Source of the DNA: Burkholderia sp.
Lineage (GTDB): Bacteria > Pseudomonadota > Gammaproteobacteria > Burkholderiales > Burkholderiaceae
Direction: 5' to 3'
Length of the DNA: 34,603 bases
Assembly: GCA_031253835.1 (NCBI GenBank)
Contig: JAIRVP010000009.1
Span: 1-34,603 of the forward strand
Below, piece by piece: positions 7,969-16,872 of this stretch. How positions within the stretch are numbered: the first letter of the stretch is position 1; every line of letters begins with the position of its first letter. The notes beneath the pieces were generated by a model. The model worked only from the letters and a program-made list of their open reading frames with translations, searched no databases and was not told the DNA's origin. The position numbers and the translations under genes were made by a program.

Positions 7969-9489
7969 TCACGCCGGCTGGGCGAACGATTCCTCGTCGG
8001 CGCGACACACGCGGTTTCTGCCCTGGCGCTTTGCCGCATAGAGGGCGAGGTCCGCCTGATGCGACAACGCGTGCACGGACCTCGGGTGCGCGCGGTGCGC
8101 GGTCGCGCAGCCGATGCTGACCGTGAAAGCCGGAAGCGTCGCGTCGAATCCATCGAGCCGGTTGCGTTCCACCGCGCGGCGAATCGCTTCGGCGACCTGC
8201 GCGGCGCCGCTTTCGTCCGTATCGGGCAACACGGCGACGAATTCCTCGCCGCCATAGCGCGCCGCAAGATCGCCGCGCCGCCGCATCTGCGCGCGCATGC
8301 ACTCGGCGAGAAAGCGCAGCGCGGTGTCGCCTTGCGCATGGCCGTGCCGGTCGTTGTACTGCTTGAAGTGATCGGCGTCGATGAACAGGACCGACAGGTT
8401 GCCGTCGCTGCCGCGCTGCAGCCGGGCCCATTCGTCGGCGAGCGCGGCATCGAGCGCGCGACGGTTGTGCAGGCCCGTCAATGGGTCGGTGCGCGTCAGG
8501 TCCGTGAGCAGCATCTGTTTGCGCAGGTTGTCCCGCAGCGCGAACGCGAGCAGCCACATCACCGCGCAGAACAGTGCGCCGATGACGGACGCCGACACGC
8601 CGACCGTCCACGTCAGGCGCGTGATGTCGGCCAGCACGTCGCGCTCGGCCGGCGCGACCACGGCGATCAGCGGTGTGCCGGGCACCCGCTGGTACGTATA
8701 CAGCCGCAACGTGCCGTCGATGCTCGAGCGCGCGGCATAGAAGCCCGACTCGCGGCTCACCATCCGCTCGAACGACTTCGAGTGGCGCAGGCGGACCATC
8801 TGGTGATCGCTCAACCGAGGATTCCTCGCGAGGATCGTGCCGTCCGCGCGCAGGATCGCGCTGACGCCGTGCGGCCCGACGTTCAGGCGGGACAGCAGCC
8901 GGTCGAAGTAGGCGAGGTCGACGGCGACCACCGCGATGCCGTTGAACGCGCGGCCCGGTTGTTCGATGCGCCGCGACAGGGCGATGGACTCCGTGCCGCC
9001 GCGCGAACGCGCCCGGTACGCCTCGGACACGTAGAGGCCGACGTCGTCCGCATCGCGATGGACCTTGAAGTAGTCGCGATCGCTGAAGTCCCAGTTGTGG
9101 ATCGGGCCGCAACAGCCGTCGATCAGCCGGCCGTTGCGGTCCGTCACGCCCATGCCGGTCACGTATTGCGCGGCCGTGCGCTCGAACAGCACGTCGTGAC
9201 GCAGCCTGGCGTCCATGCCCACGATCGCGGGATTGCCGAGATCGGTCGCAAGCGACGCGAGCGCGTTGTTCGACGTTTCGACGGTGCGCGCGATCTCGCT
9301 GACCAGGACGGCCGCGACATTGCGCGACGTCTCGTGCGCATGCTCGACGACTTCGCTTCGCGCGGCCCACAGCGTCGCCGCGCTGATGCCGAGCGCCGCG
9401 AGCGACATCAGCGTCCCCAGCACGCCGACGACCAGGTGGTGGCGGCCGGCCCAGTCGGCAATTTTCTCGATCGAAGTGGATGCAGGCAT
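7969..9489 (-). CDS. Membrane diguanylate cyclase with periplasmic sensor domain
   Basis: Inner-membrane signalling enzyme of 506 residues that makes cyclic di-GMP from two GTP. A first membrane helix (about 18-42) and a second (about 296-318) bracket a periplasmic dCache-like sensor of some 250 residues. The GGDEF domain follows, with active-site motif GGEEF at 413-417 and the inhibitory RxxD site (Arg404-Asp407) five residues before it. Both motifs are intact, so an active, product-inhibited cyclase is expected. The start at 9489 has only a weak GAGC-type ribosome site. It stands alone between unrelated genes; the sensed signal is unknown. Confidence 0.94.
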   Translation of the reverse strand: MPASTSIEKIADWAGRHHLVVGVLGTLMSLAALGISAATLWAARSEVVEHAHETSRNVAAVLVSEIARTVETSNNALASLATDLGNPAIVGMDARLRHDVLFERTAAQYVTGMGVTDRNGRLIDGCCGPIHNWDFSDRDYFKVHRDADDVGLYVSEAYRARSRGGTESIALSRRIEQPGRAFNGIAVVAVDLAYFDRLLSRLNVGPHGVSAILRADGTILARNPRLSDHQMVRLRHSKSFERMVSRESGFYAARSSIDGTLRLYTYQRVPGTPLIAVVAPAERDVLADITRLTWTVGVSASVIGALFCAVMWLLAFALRDNLRKQMLLTDLTRTDPLTGLHNRRALDAALADEWARLQRGSDGNLSVLFIDADHFKQYNDRHGHAQGDTALRFLAECMRAQMRRRGDLAARYGGEEFVAVLPDTDESGAAQVAEAIRRAVERNRLDGFDATLPAFTVSIGCATAHRAHPRSVHALSHQADLALYAAKRQGRNRVCRADEESFAQPA

Positions 9490-9547
9490 TGCTCGCGCTC
9501 GTGCTCGTGCGGGAAGCCGGCTGCGACGACAGCGACGCCGGTCAAAT

Positions 9548-9572
9548 CCGGGTTAACGGCACGGTTACCCGG
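9548..9572. repeat. Interrupted inverted repeat upstream of diguanylate cyclase
   Basis: CCGGGTTAAC and GGTTACCCGG flank GGCAC and pair through CCGGGT/ACCCGG with two internal mismatches. It lies about 60 bp upstream of the cyclase start and 116 bp beyond the aldehyde dehydrogenase stop, so it could be an operator for the former. The rest of 9490-9687 shows no gene. Confidence 0.4.
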
Positions 9573-9687
9573 AAATCGAGGCCGGCATGCTGAGCGATGA
9601 CTGCACGGGAGGGCCACAAACGTGTGCGGCCGGGGCGCGCCGCGCAACGGGAGCGCGGCGGCGACGAATACGGGAGGCTTTGCCGGC

Positions 9688-11160
9688 TCAGTCGAGCCCG
9701 CCCTGGCACAGGTACTTGATCGACAGGTAATCGTCCAGGCCGTAGCGCGAGCCTTCACGGCCGTAGCCCGATTCCTTCACGCCGCCGAACGGCGCGGCTT
9801 CGCTCGCGAGTGCCCCTTCGTTGATGCCGACGATGCCCGTTTCGAGCCGCGCCGACACGCGCGCGATGCGCCGCACGTCCTGCGTGTAGAAATACGCGGC
9901 CAACCCGAACGGCGTGTCGTTCGCGGCGTCGACGGCCTCGTCCTCGGTATCGAACCGGAACAACGCCGCGACCGGGCCGAAGGTTTCCTCGCAGGTCAGC
10001 TGCATGTCGGCGGTGGCGTCGGCGAGCACCGTCGGCGCGTAGAAGTTCGGGCCGAGTTCGGCCAGGCGCTTGCCGCCGGCGAGCACGCGTGCGCCGCGCT
10101 CGATGGCATTGCCGACGTGGCGCGTGATCTTGTCCACCGCACGTGCATTAATCATCGGGCCGATCTGCGCGGCGGGTTCGGTGGCCGGCGCGACCTTCAG
10201 CGCGGCGACACGCGCGGTGAGCTTCGCGGCGAACGCGTCGTAGACGCCGGCCTGCACGTACACGCGATTCGGCGACACGCAGGTCTGGCCGCCGTTGCGG
10301 AACTTCGCGGCCATCAGCCCGTCGACCGCGGCGTCGAGTTCGGCATCGTCGAACACGATGAACGGCGCATTGCCGCCGAGCTCCAGCGACAGCTTCTTCA
10401 GCGTCGCCGCCGATTCGCGCGCGAGCAGCTTGCCGACGGGCGTCGATCCGGTGAACGTGATCTTGCGCACGCGGCGGTCGGCGAGCCAGTCGCCCACCGC
10501 CTCGATGCCGCGCTCGCGCGACGCGGCGATCAGGTTCAGCACGCCGGGCGGCACGCCGGCCTCCTGCGCGAGGAAGGCGAGCGCGAGGGCGGTCAGCGGC
10601 GTGTCCTCCGCCGGCTTCGCGACGACGGTGCAGCCGGCCGCGAGTGCGGGCGCGATCTTGCGCGCGATCATCGCAAGCGGGAAATTCCAGGGCGTGATCG
10701 CGGCGACGATGCCGATCGGTTCCTTCACCGCACTGAGCCGCTTGCCGCGCTGCTGTTGCGGAATCAGGTCGCCGTACGTGCGCGTCGCCTCCTCGGCGAA
10801 CCACAGCACGTACGACGCGCCGTACGCGACTTCGCCGCGCGCTTCGGCGAGCGGCTTGCCCTGTTCGCGCGACATCAGTTTCGCGAGATCGTCGGTGTGC
10901 GCGACGATCGCCGCATGCCATGCACGCAGGATCGCGGCGCGTTCGCGAGCCGGCGTCGCGCGCCACGCCGGCAGTGCGCGTGCGGCCGCATCGGTCGCGG
11001 CGCGCGCGTCGGCGGCACCGCTGTCGGGTGCGGCGGCAACGGTCTCGAGCGTCGCCGGATCGGTGACGTCGAAGCGGCGGCCGTCGAGCGCGTCGCGCCA
11101 GGTGCCGTCGATCAGGTTGGCGGTGCGAACGAGTTCGGTTCGGGACAGCGTAAGCGGCAT
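9688..11160 (-). CDS. gabD: NAD(P)-dependent succinate-semialdehyde dehydrogenase family protein
   Basis: Cytoplasmic aldehyde dehydrogenase of 490 residues, oxidising a semialdehyde to the acid. It resembles GabD throughout: TPWNFPLAMIARK in the cofactor-binding region, the general base Glu260 in LELGGNAPF and the catalytic Cys294 in GGQTCVSPNRVYV. The ATG at 11160 has AAGGA six nt upstream; the frame continues upstream without a better start. It is the last gene of a minus-strand group with an Lrp-type regulator and a class III aminotransferase. This suggests it takes the semialdehyde made by that transaminase. Succinate semialdehyde is the family's usual substrate, but aspartate or glutarate semialdehyde cannot be excluded. 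Confidence 0.9.
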   Translation of the reverse strand: MPLTLSRTELVRTANLIDGTWRDALDGRRFDVTDPATLETVAAAPDSGAADARAATDAAARALPAWRATPARERAAILRAWHAAIVAHTDDLAKLMSREQGKPLAEARGEVAYGASYVLWFAEEATRTYGDLIPQQQRGKRLSAVKEPIGIVAAITPWNFPLAMIARKIAPALAAGCTVVAKPAEDTPLTALALAFLAQEAGVPPGVLNLIAASRERGIEAVGDWLADRRVRKITFTGSTPVGKLLARESAATLKKLSLELGGNAPFIVFDDAELDAAVDGLMAAKFRNGGQTCVSPNRVYVQAGVYDAFAAKLTARVAALKVAPATEPAAQIGPMINARAVDKITRHVGNAIERGARVLAGGKRLAELGPNFYAPTVLADATADMQLTCEETFGPVAALFRFDTEDEAVDAANDTPFGLAAYFYTQDVRRIARVSARLETGIVGINEGALASEAAPFGGVKESGYGREGSRYGLDDYLSIKYLCQGGLD

Positions 11161-11263
11161 GACAGGTCCTTGGATGGAGCGGTTCGGCGACGGCGGCCGA
11201 GCGGGCGCGCGACGACCCCGCGCGGACCGCGGGTTGCCGCGTTCAGGGGATCGCACGCTGCGG

Positions 11264-11755
11264 TCAGTGCCGTTCGCCGAACAGCGATTCGAGCGGGTAG
11301 TGCCGTTTGACGAACGGCGACTTGATGATCACGTAACTGAAATACTTCTCGATCCCGATGTTCTGCTCGAGCAGCCCTTCGACGATCGTCTGGTAGTGGC
11401 TCACGCTGCGTGTGATGAACTTCAGCAGATAGTCGTAGCCGCCGCTCGCGAGGTGGCACTCGACGATCTCGTCGACGTTGCGGATTGCCGCGACGAAGCG
11501 GTCGAAGTCCTCACGGCGGTGGTCGGCCAGCGTGACCTCGGTGAACACGACCTGCACGTCGCCGAGTTTCTCGAGCTGGATGTGCGCGCCGTAGCCGCCG
11601 ATGTAGCCGGCCTTCTCGAGCCGCTTCACGCGGATCAGGCATGGACTGGGCGATAGCCCGACCGCATCGGCCAGCTCGACGTTGGTCATGCGGCCGCGCT
11701 TCTGCAACTGGGAAAGGATCCGCAGGTCGATGCGATCCAGCTTGCTGTCCGTCAT
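11264..11755 (-). CDS. Lrp/AsnC family transcriptional regulator
   Basis: DNA-binding regulator of 163 residues, the usual size. An N-terminal winged helix-turn-helix (about 5-55, LDRIDLRILSQLQKRGRMTN... VGLSPSPCLIRVKRLEKAGYI) is followed by the RAM ligand-binding/oligomerisation domain. The ATG at 11755 is chosen over a GTG two codons earlier; neither has a clear ribosome site. The gene sits between the aminotransferase and dehydrogenase genes on the same strand, so it most likely responds to an amino acid or amine substrate of that pathway. It is also the best candidate in the window to bind the shared promoter element of the neighbouring plus-strand units, but that link is untested inference. 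Confidence 0.93.
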   Translation of the reverse strand: MTDSKLDRIDLRILSQLQKRGRMTNVELADAVGLSPSPCLIRVKRLEKAGYIGGYGAHIQLEKLGDVQVVFTEVTLADHRREDFDRFVAAIRNVDEIVECHLASGGYDYLLKFITRSVSHYQTIVEGLLEQNIGIEKYFSYVIIKSPFVKRHYPLESLFGERH

Positions 11756-11840
11756 GTTCACGTGAGAGGGAAAAAATGGAATGTCCGGTTACTTTAGAGT
11801 CGAACGATGGCCGCCACAAGCCCGGCTTTCCCTTGGCCCG

Positions 11841-13241
11841 TCAGGCCGGCTGCGCGTGCGCGACGTCCAGCGCGCGCTGCACGCCCGTGTCGGCCAGCAC
11901 GTCGTCGAGCGTCTTGCGCACGCGTTCGAACATCAGCTCGAACTCGCCCGCGGTGAAGCTCAGCGCCGGTGCGAAACCGAGCACGCCGTCGCCGAATGCG
12001 CGAAACACCACGCCGTTCGCGTACGCGGCCGCCGCGATCTTGTCCGGCACGTTCAGCGCCGGGTCGAAACGCGTCTTGCGCGCCTTGTCGACCACCAGTT
12101 CGAGCGCGCCGAGCAGGCCGGCCGAACGCGCGTCGCCGACGAGCGGATGCGCGCGCAGCGCATCGAGGCCCGCGGCGAAGCGCGGCGCCATCGCCTGGCC
12201 GTTCGCGAGCAGCCCGCCTTCGTGATAGAGCTTCAGCACCTCGAGGCCGATCGCCGCGCTGACCGGGTGCGCGGAATACGTATAGCCATGACCGACCGCG
12301 GCCGACTCGGCGCGGCTGCCTGCGATGCCTTCGTAGATTTCGTCGGACATCAGCACGGCGCCCATCGGCGCATAGCCGGCGGTCAGACCCTTCGCGACGG
12401 TCATCAGGTCCGGATCGACCTGCTCCGTCTCGCACGCGAACAGCGGGCCGGTGCGGCCGAAGCCGGTGATCACCTCGTCGGCGACGAACAGGATGCCGAG
12501 GCGCCGGCACGCTTCGCGCATCGCCTTCAGCCAGCCGGCCGGCGGCACGATCACGCCGCCGGATCCCTGCACGGGCTCGCAGAAGAACGCCGCGACGTTG
12601 TCCGCGCCGAGTTCCGCGACTTTTGCGTCGAGCGCGGCGACCGACGCGGCGATCAGCGCCTGCGGATCGTCGCCGAGCGCGTGGCGATACGGGTAGGGCG
12701 ACGGGATGTGATGCTGGTCCGCGCGCGGCAGGTCGAAGTGACGGTGAAACGCGGGCAGCGCGGTAAGGCCGGCGCCGATCGACGAGGAGCCGTGATAGCC
12801 GCGCTCGAGCGCGATCATCTGCTTTTTCGACGGGCGGCCGGTCGCGTTGAAATAGTGCGTGATGAAACGCACCGCGGAGTCGATCGCATCCGAGCCGCCA
12901 AGCGTGAAATACACGCGGTTCAGCGACGGCGGAGCGAGTGCGGCGAGCCGTTCGGCCAGCTCGATCGCGGGCTGCGAGCCGAAATGGAAATAGCCGGTCG
13001 CGTAGGGCAGCTTCGCCATCTGGTCGGCGGCGGCTTTCACGATGCTGTCGCGGCCGTAGCCGACGTTCACGCACCACAGGCCCGAGAACGCGTCGAGCAG
13101 GGTATGGCCGTCGGCGTCCCGCAGGAATACGCCGTCCGCGGATTCGAGCACGGTGACGCCGCGCGCCTCGTGCGCACGATAGTTGACGACAGGGTGGATC
13201 AGGTGTTGACGATCTGCTTCGATCAGCGCGGCTTGGTTCAT
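11841..13241 (-). CDS. PLP-dependent class III aminotransferase
   Basis: Fold-type I, class III (omega) transaminase of 466 residues. The PLP-binding Asp255 is in FVADEVITGFGRTG and the Schiff-base Lys284 in TVAKGLTAGYAPMG. FSGLWCVNVGYGR and GYTYSAHPVSAA are typical of the SpuC/DoeD-like branch, which moves the terminal amino group of polyamines, omega-amino acids or diaminobutyrate to pyruvate or 2-oxoglutarate. It is followed on the same strand by the Lrp regulator and a GabD-like dehydrogenase, the arrangement expected for transamination followed by semialdehyde oxidation. The 160 bp upstream, to the hydroxyacid dehydrogenase gene, may hold its own promoter. The exact amine donor cannot be read from the sequence. 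Confidence 0.92.
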   Translation of the reverse strand: MNQAALIEADRQHLIHPVVNYRAHEARGVTVLESADGVFLRDADGHTLLDAFSGLWCVNVGYGRDSIVKAAADQMAKLPYATGYFHFGSQPAIELAERLAALAPPSLNRVYFTLGGSDAIDSAVRFITHYFNATGRPSKKQMIALERGYHGSSSIGAGLTALPAFHRHFDLPRADQHHIPSPYPYRHALGDDPQALIAASVAALDAKVAELGADNVAAFFCEPVQGSGGVIVPPAGWLKAMREACRRLGILFVADEVITGFGRTGPLFACETEQVDPDLMTVAKGLTAGYAPMGAVLMSDEIYEGIAGSRAESAAVGHGYTYSAHPVSAAIGLEVLKLYHEGGLLANGQAMAPRFAAGLDALRAHPLVGDARSAGLLGALELVVDKARKTRFDPALNVPDKIAAAAYANGVVFRAFGDGVLGFAPALSFTAGEFELMFERVRKTLDDVLADTGVQRALDVAHAQPA

Positions 13242-13401
13242 GGCAGGGTGGGATTCTCGTCAGGTGTCAGCGTGAGTCCATGCTACCGGGCGAGCCATCC
13301 GCACGCGTCTTCAATTTGCGGGCTGAAACGTACGAAAGCGGTGTTTGCGCGGGGCGCTTCGGCATTTTCTGCTGCGTGTCCCGCCGGGCCGGGTGCGCGC
13401 G

Positions 13402-14328
13402 TCAGTAGCCGCGCGCGCGATCGACGACGCCGATCATCGGCTGTCCCGCGCGATGGCGCGCGAGGTTCGCGAGCACGGCGTCGACCGCGGTGTCGGGCCG
13501 TGTCGCACTGGCAATGTGCGGTGTGATCCGGATGCGCGGGTGCGTCCAGAACGGGTGGCCGGCCGGCAATGGTTCGGGGTCCGTCACGTCGAGGATCGCG
13601 CTGTCGAGGCGGCCGCCGTCGAGCGCGGCGAGCAGCGCGGCCGCATCGAGCTGCGGGCCTCGCCCGACCTGCACGAGCGACGCGCCGGCCGGCAGCGCGT
13701 CAAACACCCGTGCGCCGAGCAGCCCGCGCGTGCTGTCGGTCAACGGCAGCAGGCAGATCAGGATGTCGGTGCGGGCCAGGAACGCGTCGAGCGCCGCGTC
13801 GCCGGCGTAGCAGTCGATGCCGTCGAGCGTGCGCGGCGTGCGACTCCAGCCGGCACACGGGAAACCGAAGCGCCGCAGCGTGTCGAGCACGGCCTGCCCG
13901 AGCGTGCCGAGCCCGAGCACGCCGACTCGCCGCGACGCGGCCGCGCGCACCGGTTTCTCGCGCCACACGTGCTCGCGCTGCTGCGCCGCATAGTCGAACA
14001 GGTCGCGATGGATCGTCAGCACGGCCTGCGTCACGTATTCGACCATCCCGTCGACGATGCCCGGCTCGATCATCCGCACGACCGGAATGTGGGCCGGAAC
14101 CCGCAGCAGGTCGAACTGATCGATGCCGGCACCGACGGAAAACACGACCTCGAGATTCGGGAACAGCACGACCGGGTCATCCGGCGGCTGCCACGCGGCG
14201 AGATAGCGGACCGCTTCGGGGTCGCCGATGTCCGGCCAGATCCGGAACGCGAGATCGGGCGCCATGTGCGCGAAGCGCTGCGCCCATTGCGCGCCGCGCA
14301 CCGGGTCGGCCTTGTACAGGAAGCTCAT
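13402..14328 (-). CDS. ghrA: D-2-hydroxyacid dehydrogenase, glyoxylate/hydroxypyruvate reductase A type
   Basis: NAD(P)H-dependent 2-hydroxyacid dehydrogenase of 308 residues that reduces glyoxylate or hydroxypyruvate. The Rossmann motif GLGTLG is at 139-144. The catalytic triad is Arg223 (VQVGRGPQ), Glu252 (DPEPLP) and His271 (TPHIAS). Size and the PEPLPAGHPFW stretch fit the GhrA branch rather than the longer SerA/LdhA proteins. GGGAG lies almost against the ATG at 14328, unusually close, but no other start fits. It begins 11 bp after the GNAT stop, so the two are co-transcribed. It may handle a 2-oxo acid or glyoxylate released by the pathway; that role is inferred. Confidence 0.88.
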   Translation of the reverse strand: MSFLYKADPVRGAQWAQRFAHMAPDLAFRIWPDIGDPEAVRYLAAWQPPDDPVVLFPNLEVVFSVGAGIDQFDLLRVPAHIPVVRMIEPGIVDGMVEYVTQAVLTIHRDLFDYAAQQREHVWREKPVRAAASRRVGVLGLGTLGQAVLDTLRRFGFPCAGWSRTPRTLDGIDCYAGDAALDAFLARTDILICLLPLTDSTRGLLGARVFDALPAGASLVQVGRGPQLDAAALLAALDGGRLDSAILDVTDPEPLPAGHPFWTHPRIRITPHIASATRPDTAVDAVLANLARHRAGQPMIGVVDRARGY

Positions 14329-14339
14329 CTCCCTGCCGC

Positions 14340-15200
14340 TCAGCCGAGTGCTTGGTTCACGATTGCGAACGCATGCAACGCCGGGTCGCGCGCCGGCGTC
14401 GCGCCGCGCGCCATGGCGACGACGGTATCGACGCGCGGCAGCCCGAGCCCCTGCAGCCAGTCGGACAGCCCGCTGTCGCCCGGCACGTCCAGCCGCACGA
14501 ACATGCCCTCGTGCAGCGCGAGCCAGTGGCTGATCAGCGCCTGCGCGCGCAGCGCGTCCGGTGCCACCACCGGGCCGATCGCATGGCCGCGGCCGAAGCG
14601 GCGAAACAGCGCGAAGCCGAGCAATTCGCCGTCGCGATCGAGTGCGATGCCGTTCGCGACACCGAGCAGTGCATCGATCACTTCGTCGCGTCGATAGCCG
14701 GCGGCGCGCGACGCGAGCGCGGCGAGTCGCGGGGCATCGTTTGCGCCGATCGGCCGCAGGCGCTCGCCCGGCGGCAGCGAGATCAGCGGCGGCTGGAAGG
14801 CCGCGCCCTGATGTTGGTCGATCGTATCGATCACGTCGAAGCCGAATTTCGCGTACAGCGGTTCGCCGGCCGGCGTCGCATGCAGAAAAATGGTTCGCGT
14901 ACCGAAGCTGTCGACCACGCGGGTGAGCAGTTCGCGCCCGATGCCGCAGCCCTGGCGCTCGGGAGACACGATGACCATGCCGAGCGACGCGTGCGATTCG
15001 CCGAAGCGCCAGCCGAGCGCGGTGCCGACGATGCCGGACTCGTCTTCGGCGACGAAGCCGCTGCCGAGCTGGAAAACGAAGCGCCAGTCGTCGAGCCGGT
15101 GCGGCCACTTGACTGCCTCCGACAGACGATGTGCGGCGGGCAGGTCGGTTTCGGCGAGCGGGCGATAGGCAAGCGCGCTGGAAGGATTGAGGTCGGACAC
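14340..15200 (-). CDS. GNAT family N-acetyltransferase
   Basis: Acetyl-CoA dependent acyltransferase of 286 residues. The first half holds the GNAT fold: YRPLAETDLPAAHRL at the start, the beta4 strand GMVIVSPERQ and the acetyl-CoA pyrophosphate loop RQGCGIGREL, then PLYAKFGFDV. The second half (about 145-286) is a second, weaker GNAT-like domain without a clear loop, as in two-domain members. It starts at a GTG (15200) with GGAG six nt upstream. It heads the minus-strand group and is divergent from the dehalogenase-like gene. The substrate is unknown; acetylation of a pathway amine is only a possibility. Confidence 0.87.
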   Translation of the reverse strand: MSDLNPSSALAYRPLAETDLPAAHRLSEAVKWPHRLDDWRFVFQLGSGFVAEDESGIVGTALGWRFGESHASLGMVIVSPERQGCGIGRELLTRVVDSFGTRTIFLHATPAGEPLYAKFGFDVIDTIDQHQGAAFQPPLISLPPGERLRPIGANDAPRLAALASRAAGYRRDEVIDALLGVANGIALDRDGELLGFALFRRFGRGHAIGPVVAPDALRAQALISHWLALHEGMFVRLDVPGDSGLSDWLQGLGLPRVDTVVAMARGATPARDPALHAFAIVNQALG

Positions 15201-15486
15201 GCCGGACTCCGGATGGGTGGGAATGACGTGTCCACTCTGCCAGCGACACCGCGGCGCGGATAGGACGATTCGCCTGTTTCCCCGCGGCGACGGCCGCTCG
15301 CGCGAGATCGACGCAAACCCGCTCGATCGGTGCGCACGAACGCGCGCAGCGTGCCGCCGGGGCCTGTCAATCCGACAGCGCCTGCTGTGGGAACGGCACT
15401 ACGATGAAAGCAACGGTGCCGTTGCCGCTTGCCGGCGCGGCCGCGCCACTCCGGCGTGCGCCGCAGATCGTGCCGCGCAGCGCGCA
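15201..15486. other. Divergent intergenic region without a gene
   Basis: No convincing gene lies between the GNAT start and the shared promoter element. The reading frames here are arginine-rich and behave as shadows. The region must contain the promoter of the minus-strand GNAT gene, but I see no clear -35/-10 pair. Confidence 0.5.
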
Positions 15487-15556
15487 CAACACGCGGCGAT
15501 TGTGCGTTTTGGGCCGCGCCGAACGACGCGCACCGGGTTTTTTGCCCTGATTCAAT
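15487..15556 (+). promoter_or_regulatory. Shared upstream element, copy A (dehalogenase-like gene)
   Basis: About 70 nt ending 58 bp before the start codon. It has in order CAACACGCGGCGATTGTGCG, a CGAAC segment, and the AT-rich core GGTTTTTTGCCCTGATTCAAT. The same order and spacing recur before the ABC transporter operon (16804-16872) and the FAD oxidoreductase (22537-22605). Likely a promoter plus operator; the regulator is unknown. Confidence 0.65.
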
Positions 15557-15614
15557 TTCGTACAACCCAGCCCGTCCCCGGCCCTGCCGGGGCTTCACAC
15601 CGACAGGACGCACC

Positions 15615-16283
15615 ATGATCCAGTTTGAACCGAAGTTCATCACCTTCGACTGCTACGGCACGCTGACCCGCTTCCGGATGGCGGACCTGGCGCGCGAGAT
15701 CTACGCGGACCGGCTGTCGCCGGTCGCGATGGAGGAATTCGTGCGCGCGTTCGCCGCCTATCGGCTCGACGAGGTGCTCGGGGCCTGGAAGCCGTACCGC
15801 GACGTCGTCGTCAACGCGATCCGGCGCACGTGTGCACGCATCGGTGTGCGGTTCGACGAAGCCGAGGCCGAGCGTTTCTATCATGCGGTGCCGACGTGGG
15901 GGCCGCATCCGGACGTGCCGGCCGGGCTGTCGCGGCTGGCGACGAAGTACAAGCTGGTGATCCTGTCGAACGCAATGGACGACCAGATCATGAGCAACGT
16001 CGACAAGCTCGGCGCGCCGTTCCATGCGGTGTTCACCGCGCAGCAGGCGCAGTCGTACAAGCCGCGCATGCAGGGCTTCGAATACATGTTCGGCAAGCTC
16101 GGCTGCAAGCCGGAGGACGTGCTGCACGTGTCGTCGAGCCTGCGCTACGACCTGATGACCGCCGAGGATCTCGGGATCAAGCACAAGGCGTTCGTGAACC
16201 GCGGCCACGAGCCGGGCACGCCGTTCTACAACTATTACGAAGTGTCGGACATCGGCCATCTCGCGACGCAGCTCGGGCTGTAA
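15615..16283 (+). CDS. Haloacid dehalogenase type II-like hydrolase
   Basis: HAD-superfamily hydrolase of 222 residues, the size of L-2-haloacid dehalogenases. The nucleophile Asp is in FDCYGTL; Tyr two residues later, instead of the Asp of phosphatases, is the dehalogenase-type signature. LSNA gives the conserved Ser and SYKPRM the conserved Lys. The segment that is VSSNAWD in characterised dehalogenases reads VSSSLRYD here, so the Asn and the following Asp of the water-activating site are changed or shifted. Genuine dehalogenation is therefore doubtful. AGGA lies six nt before the ATG. It is divergent from the aminotransferase group and carries copy A of the shared upstream element, tying it to the transport and oxidation genes. 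Confidence 0.88.
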   Translation: MIQFEPKFITFDCYGTLTRFRMADLAREIYADRLSPVAMEEFVRAFAAYRLDEVLGAWKPYRDVVVNAIRRTCARIGVRFDEAEAERFYHAVPTWGPHPDVPAGLSRLATKYKLVILSNAMDDQIMSNVDKLGAPFHAVFTAQQAQSYKPRMQGFEYMFGKLGCKPEDVLHVSSSLRYDLMTAEDLGIKHKAFVNRGHEPGTPFYNYYEVSDIGHLATQLGL

Positions 16284-16677
16284 ACGGCATGTCGGCTGCG
16301 CGGCGTCCTGTCGCGCAGCTTGCCGCCGGCCCGCCGCAATGCCCGGGAAAACCCGCGCACGCGGCCGGGCGTCGGCGTCGGAACATCATGCGAACCTTGC
16401 GCATCGTCTCGCGCAGCGGTCGCGGCCCGTCGGCATGCGCGGCGAGCATCCGCGCATCGTCCGCGCCGAATTCGATCGCCTCTCCGGCATCCGGTGCAAA
16501 CACGCCGGCGTCAGGCAGAAAGCGCATCGCTTCCCACTCCTTCACGTTGCGCCGGCAAGTGTGCGGCAGGCATTCGAACCCGCCGGCAGCGAATGCGTCG
16601 CCACGCGGAATCACGAACCGGCGGCTCACCACAAGCGGGTTCGGCGCCGGCCAGGCCGGCCGCCGTGCGCGTGTCAT
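16177..16677 (-). CDS. Unrecognised reading frame antisense to the intergenic region
   Basis: An open frame of 166 codons lies between the dehalogenase-like gene and the ABC operon, on the opposite strand, and overlaps the last 107 bp of the dehalogenase-like gene. The middle part (around VKEWEAMRFLPDAGVFAPDAGEAIEFGADD) has balanced, acidic, protein-like composition with high GC3, while both ends are arginine- or cysteine-rich and shadow-like. No family is recognised and there is no good ribosome site. It may be a small gene, a gene remnant or chance. The plus-strand frames over 16284-16800 are poorer still. Confidence 0.25.
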   Translation of the reverse strand: MTRARRPAWPAPNPLVVSRRFVIPRGDAFAAGGFECLPHTCRRNVKEWEAMRFLPDAGVFAPDAGEAIEFGADDARMLAAHADGPRPLRETMRKVRMMFRRRRPAACAGFPGHCGGPAASCATGRRAADMPFTARAASRDGRCPTLRNSCRTACPARGRGSRTPCA

Positions 16678-16803
16678 CGGGCAGGCAGGCTGCGATGGAG
16701 CGGGCAATCTTCCGACGAACGTTTTTGACCGCCGCTCGTGCCCCGGCATCGCGCAAACGGCGGTGCGCCGGGGCACGCAGCAAATCATGCTGCGCAGGCG
16801 GTC

Positions 16804-16872
16804 CAAAACGGTCGAATCGTGTCGTGCAGCCGCCCCGAATCGCGACAACCCGCATTTTGGCGATGCTTAAAT
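16804..16872 (+). promoter_or_regulatory. Shared upstream element, copy C (ABC transporter operon)
   Basis: A 69-nt stretch from CAAAACGG to GCATTTTGGCGATGCTTAAAT, 109 bp before the binding-protein start. It has the same length from CAAAACGG to the TTAAAT end as copy B (22537-22605), and both contain a CGAAT segment between the two. Directly after it comes ATTGAACTCAAT, a small 5-bp inverted repeat. Confidence 0.65.

Noticed and set aside
8059..9600. A 513-codon plus-strand frame
   Set aside because: Antisense shadow of the diguanylate cyclase gene, which has an intact GGEEF domain.
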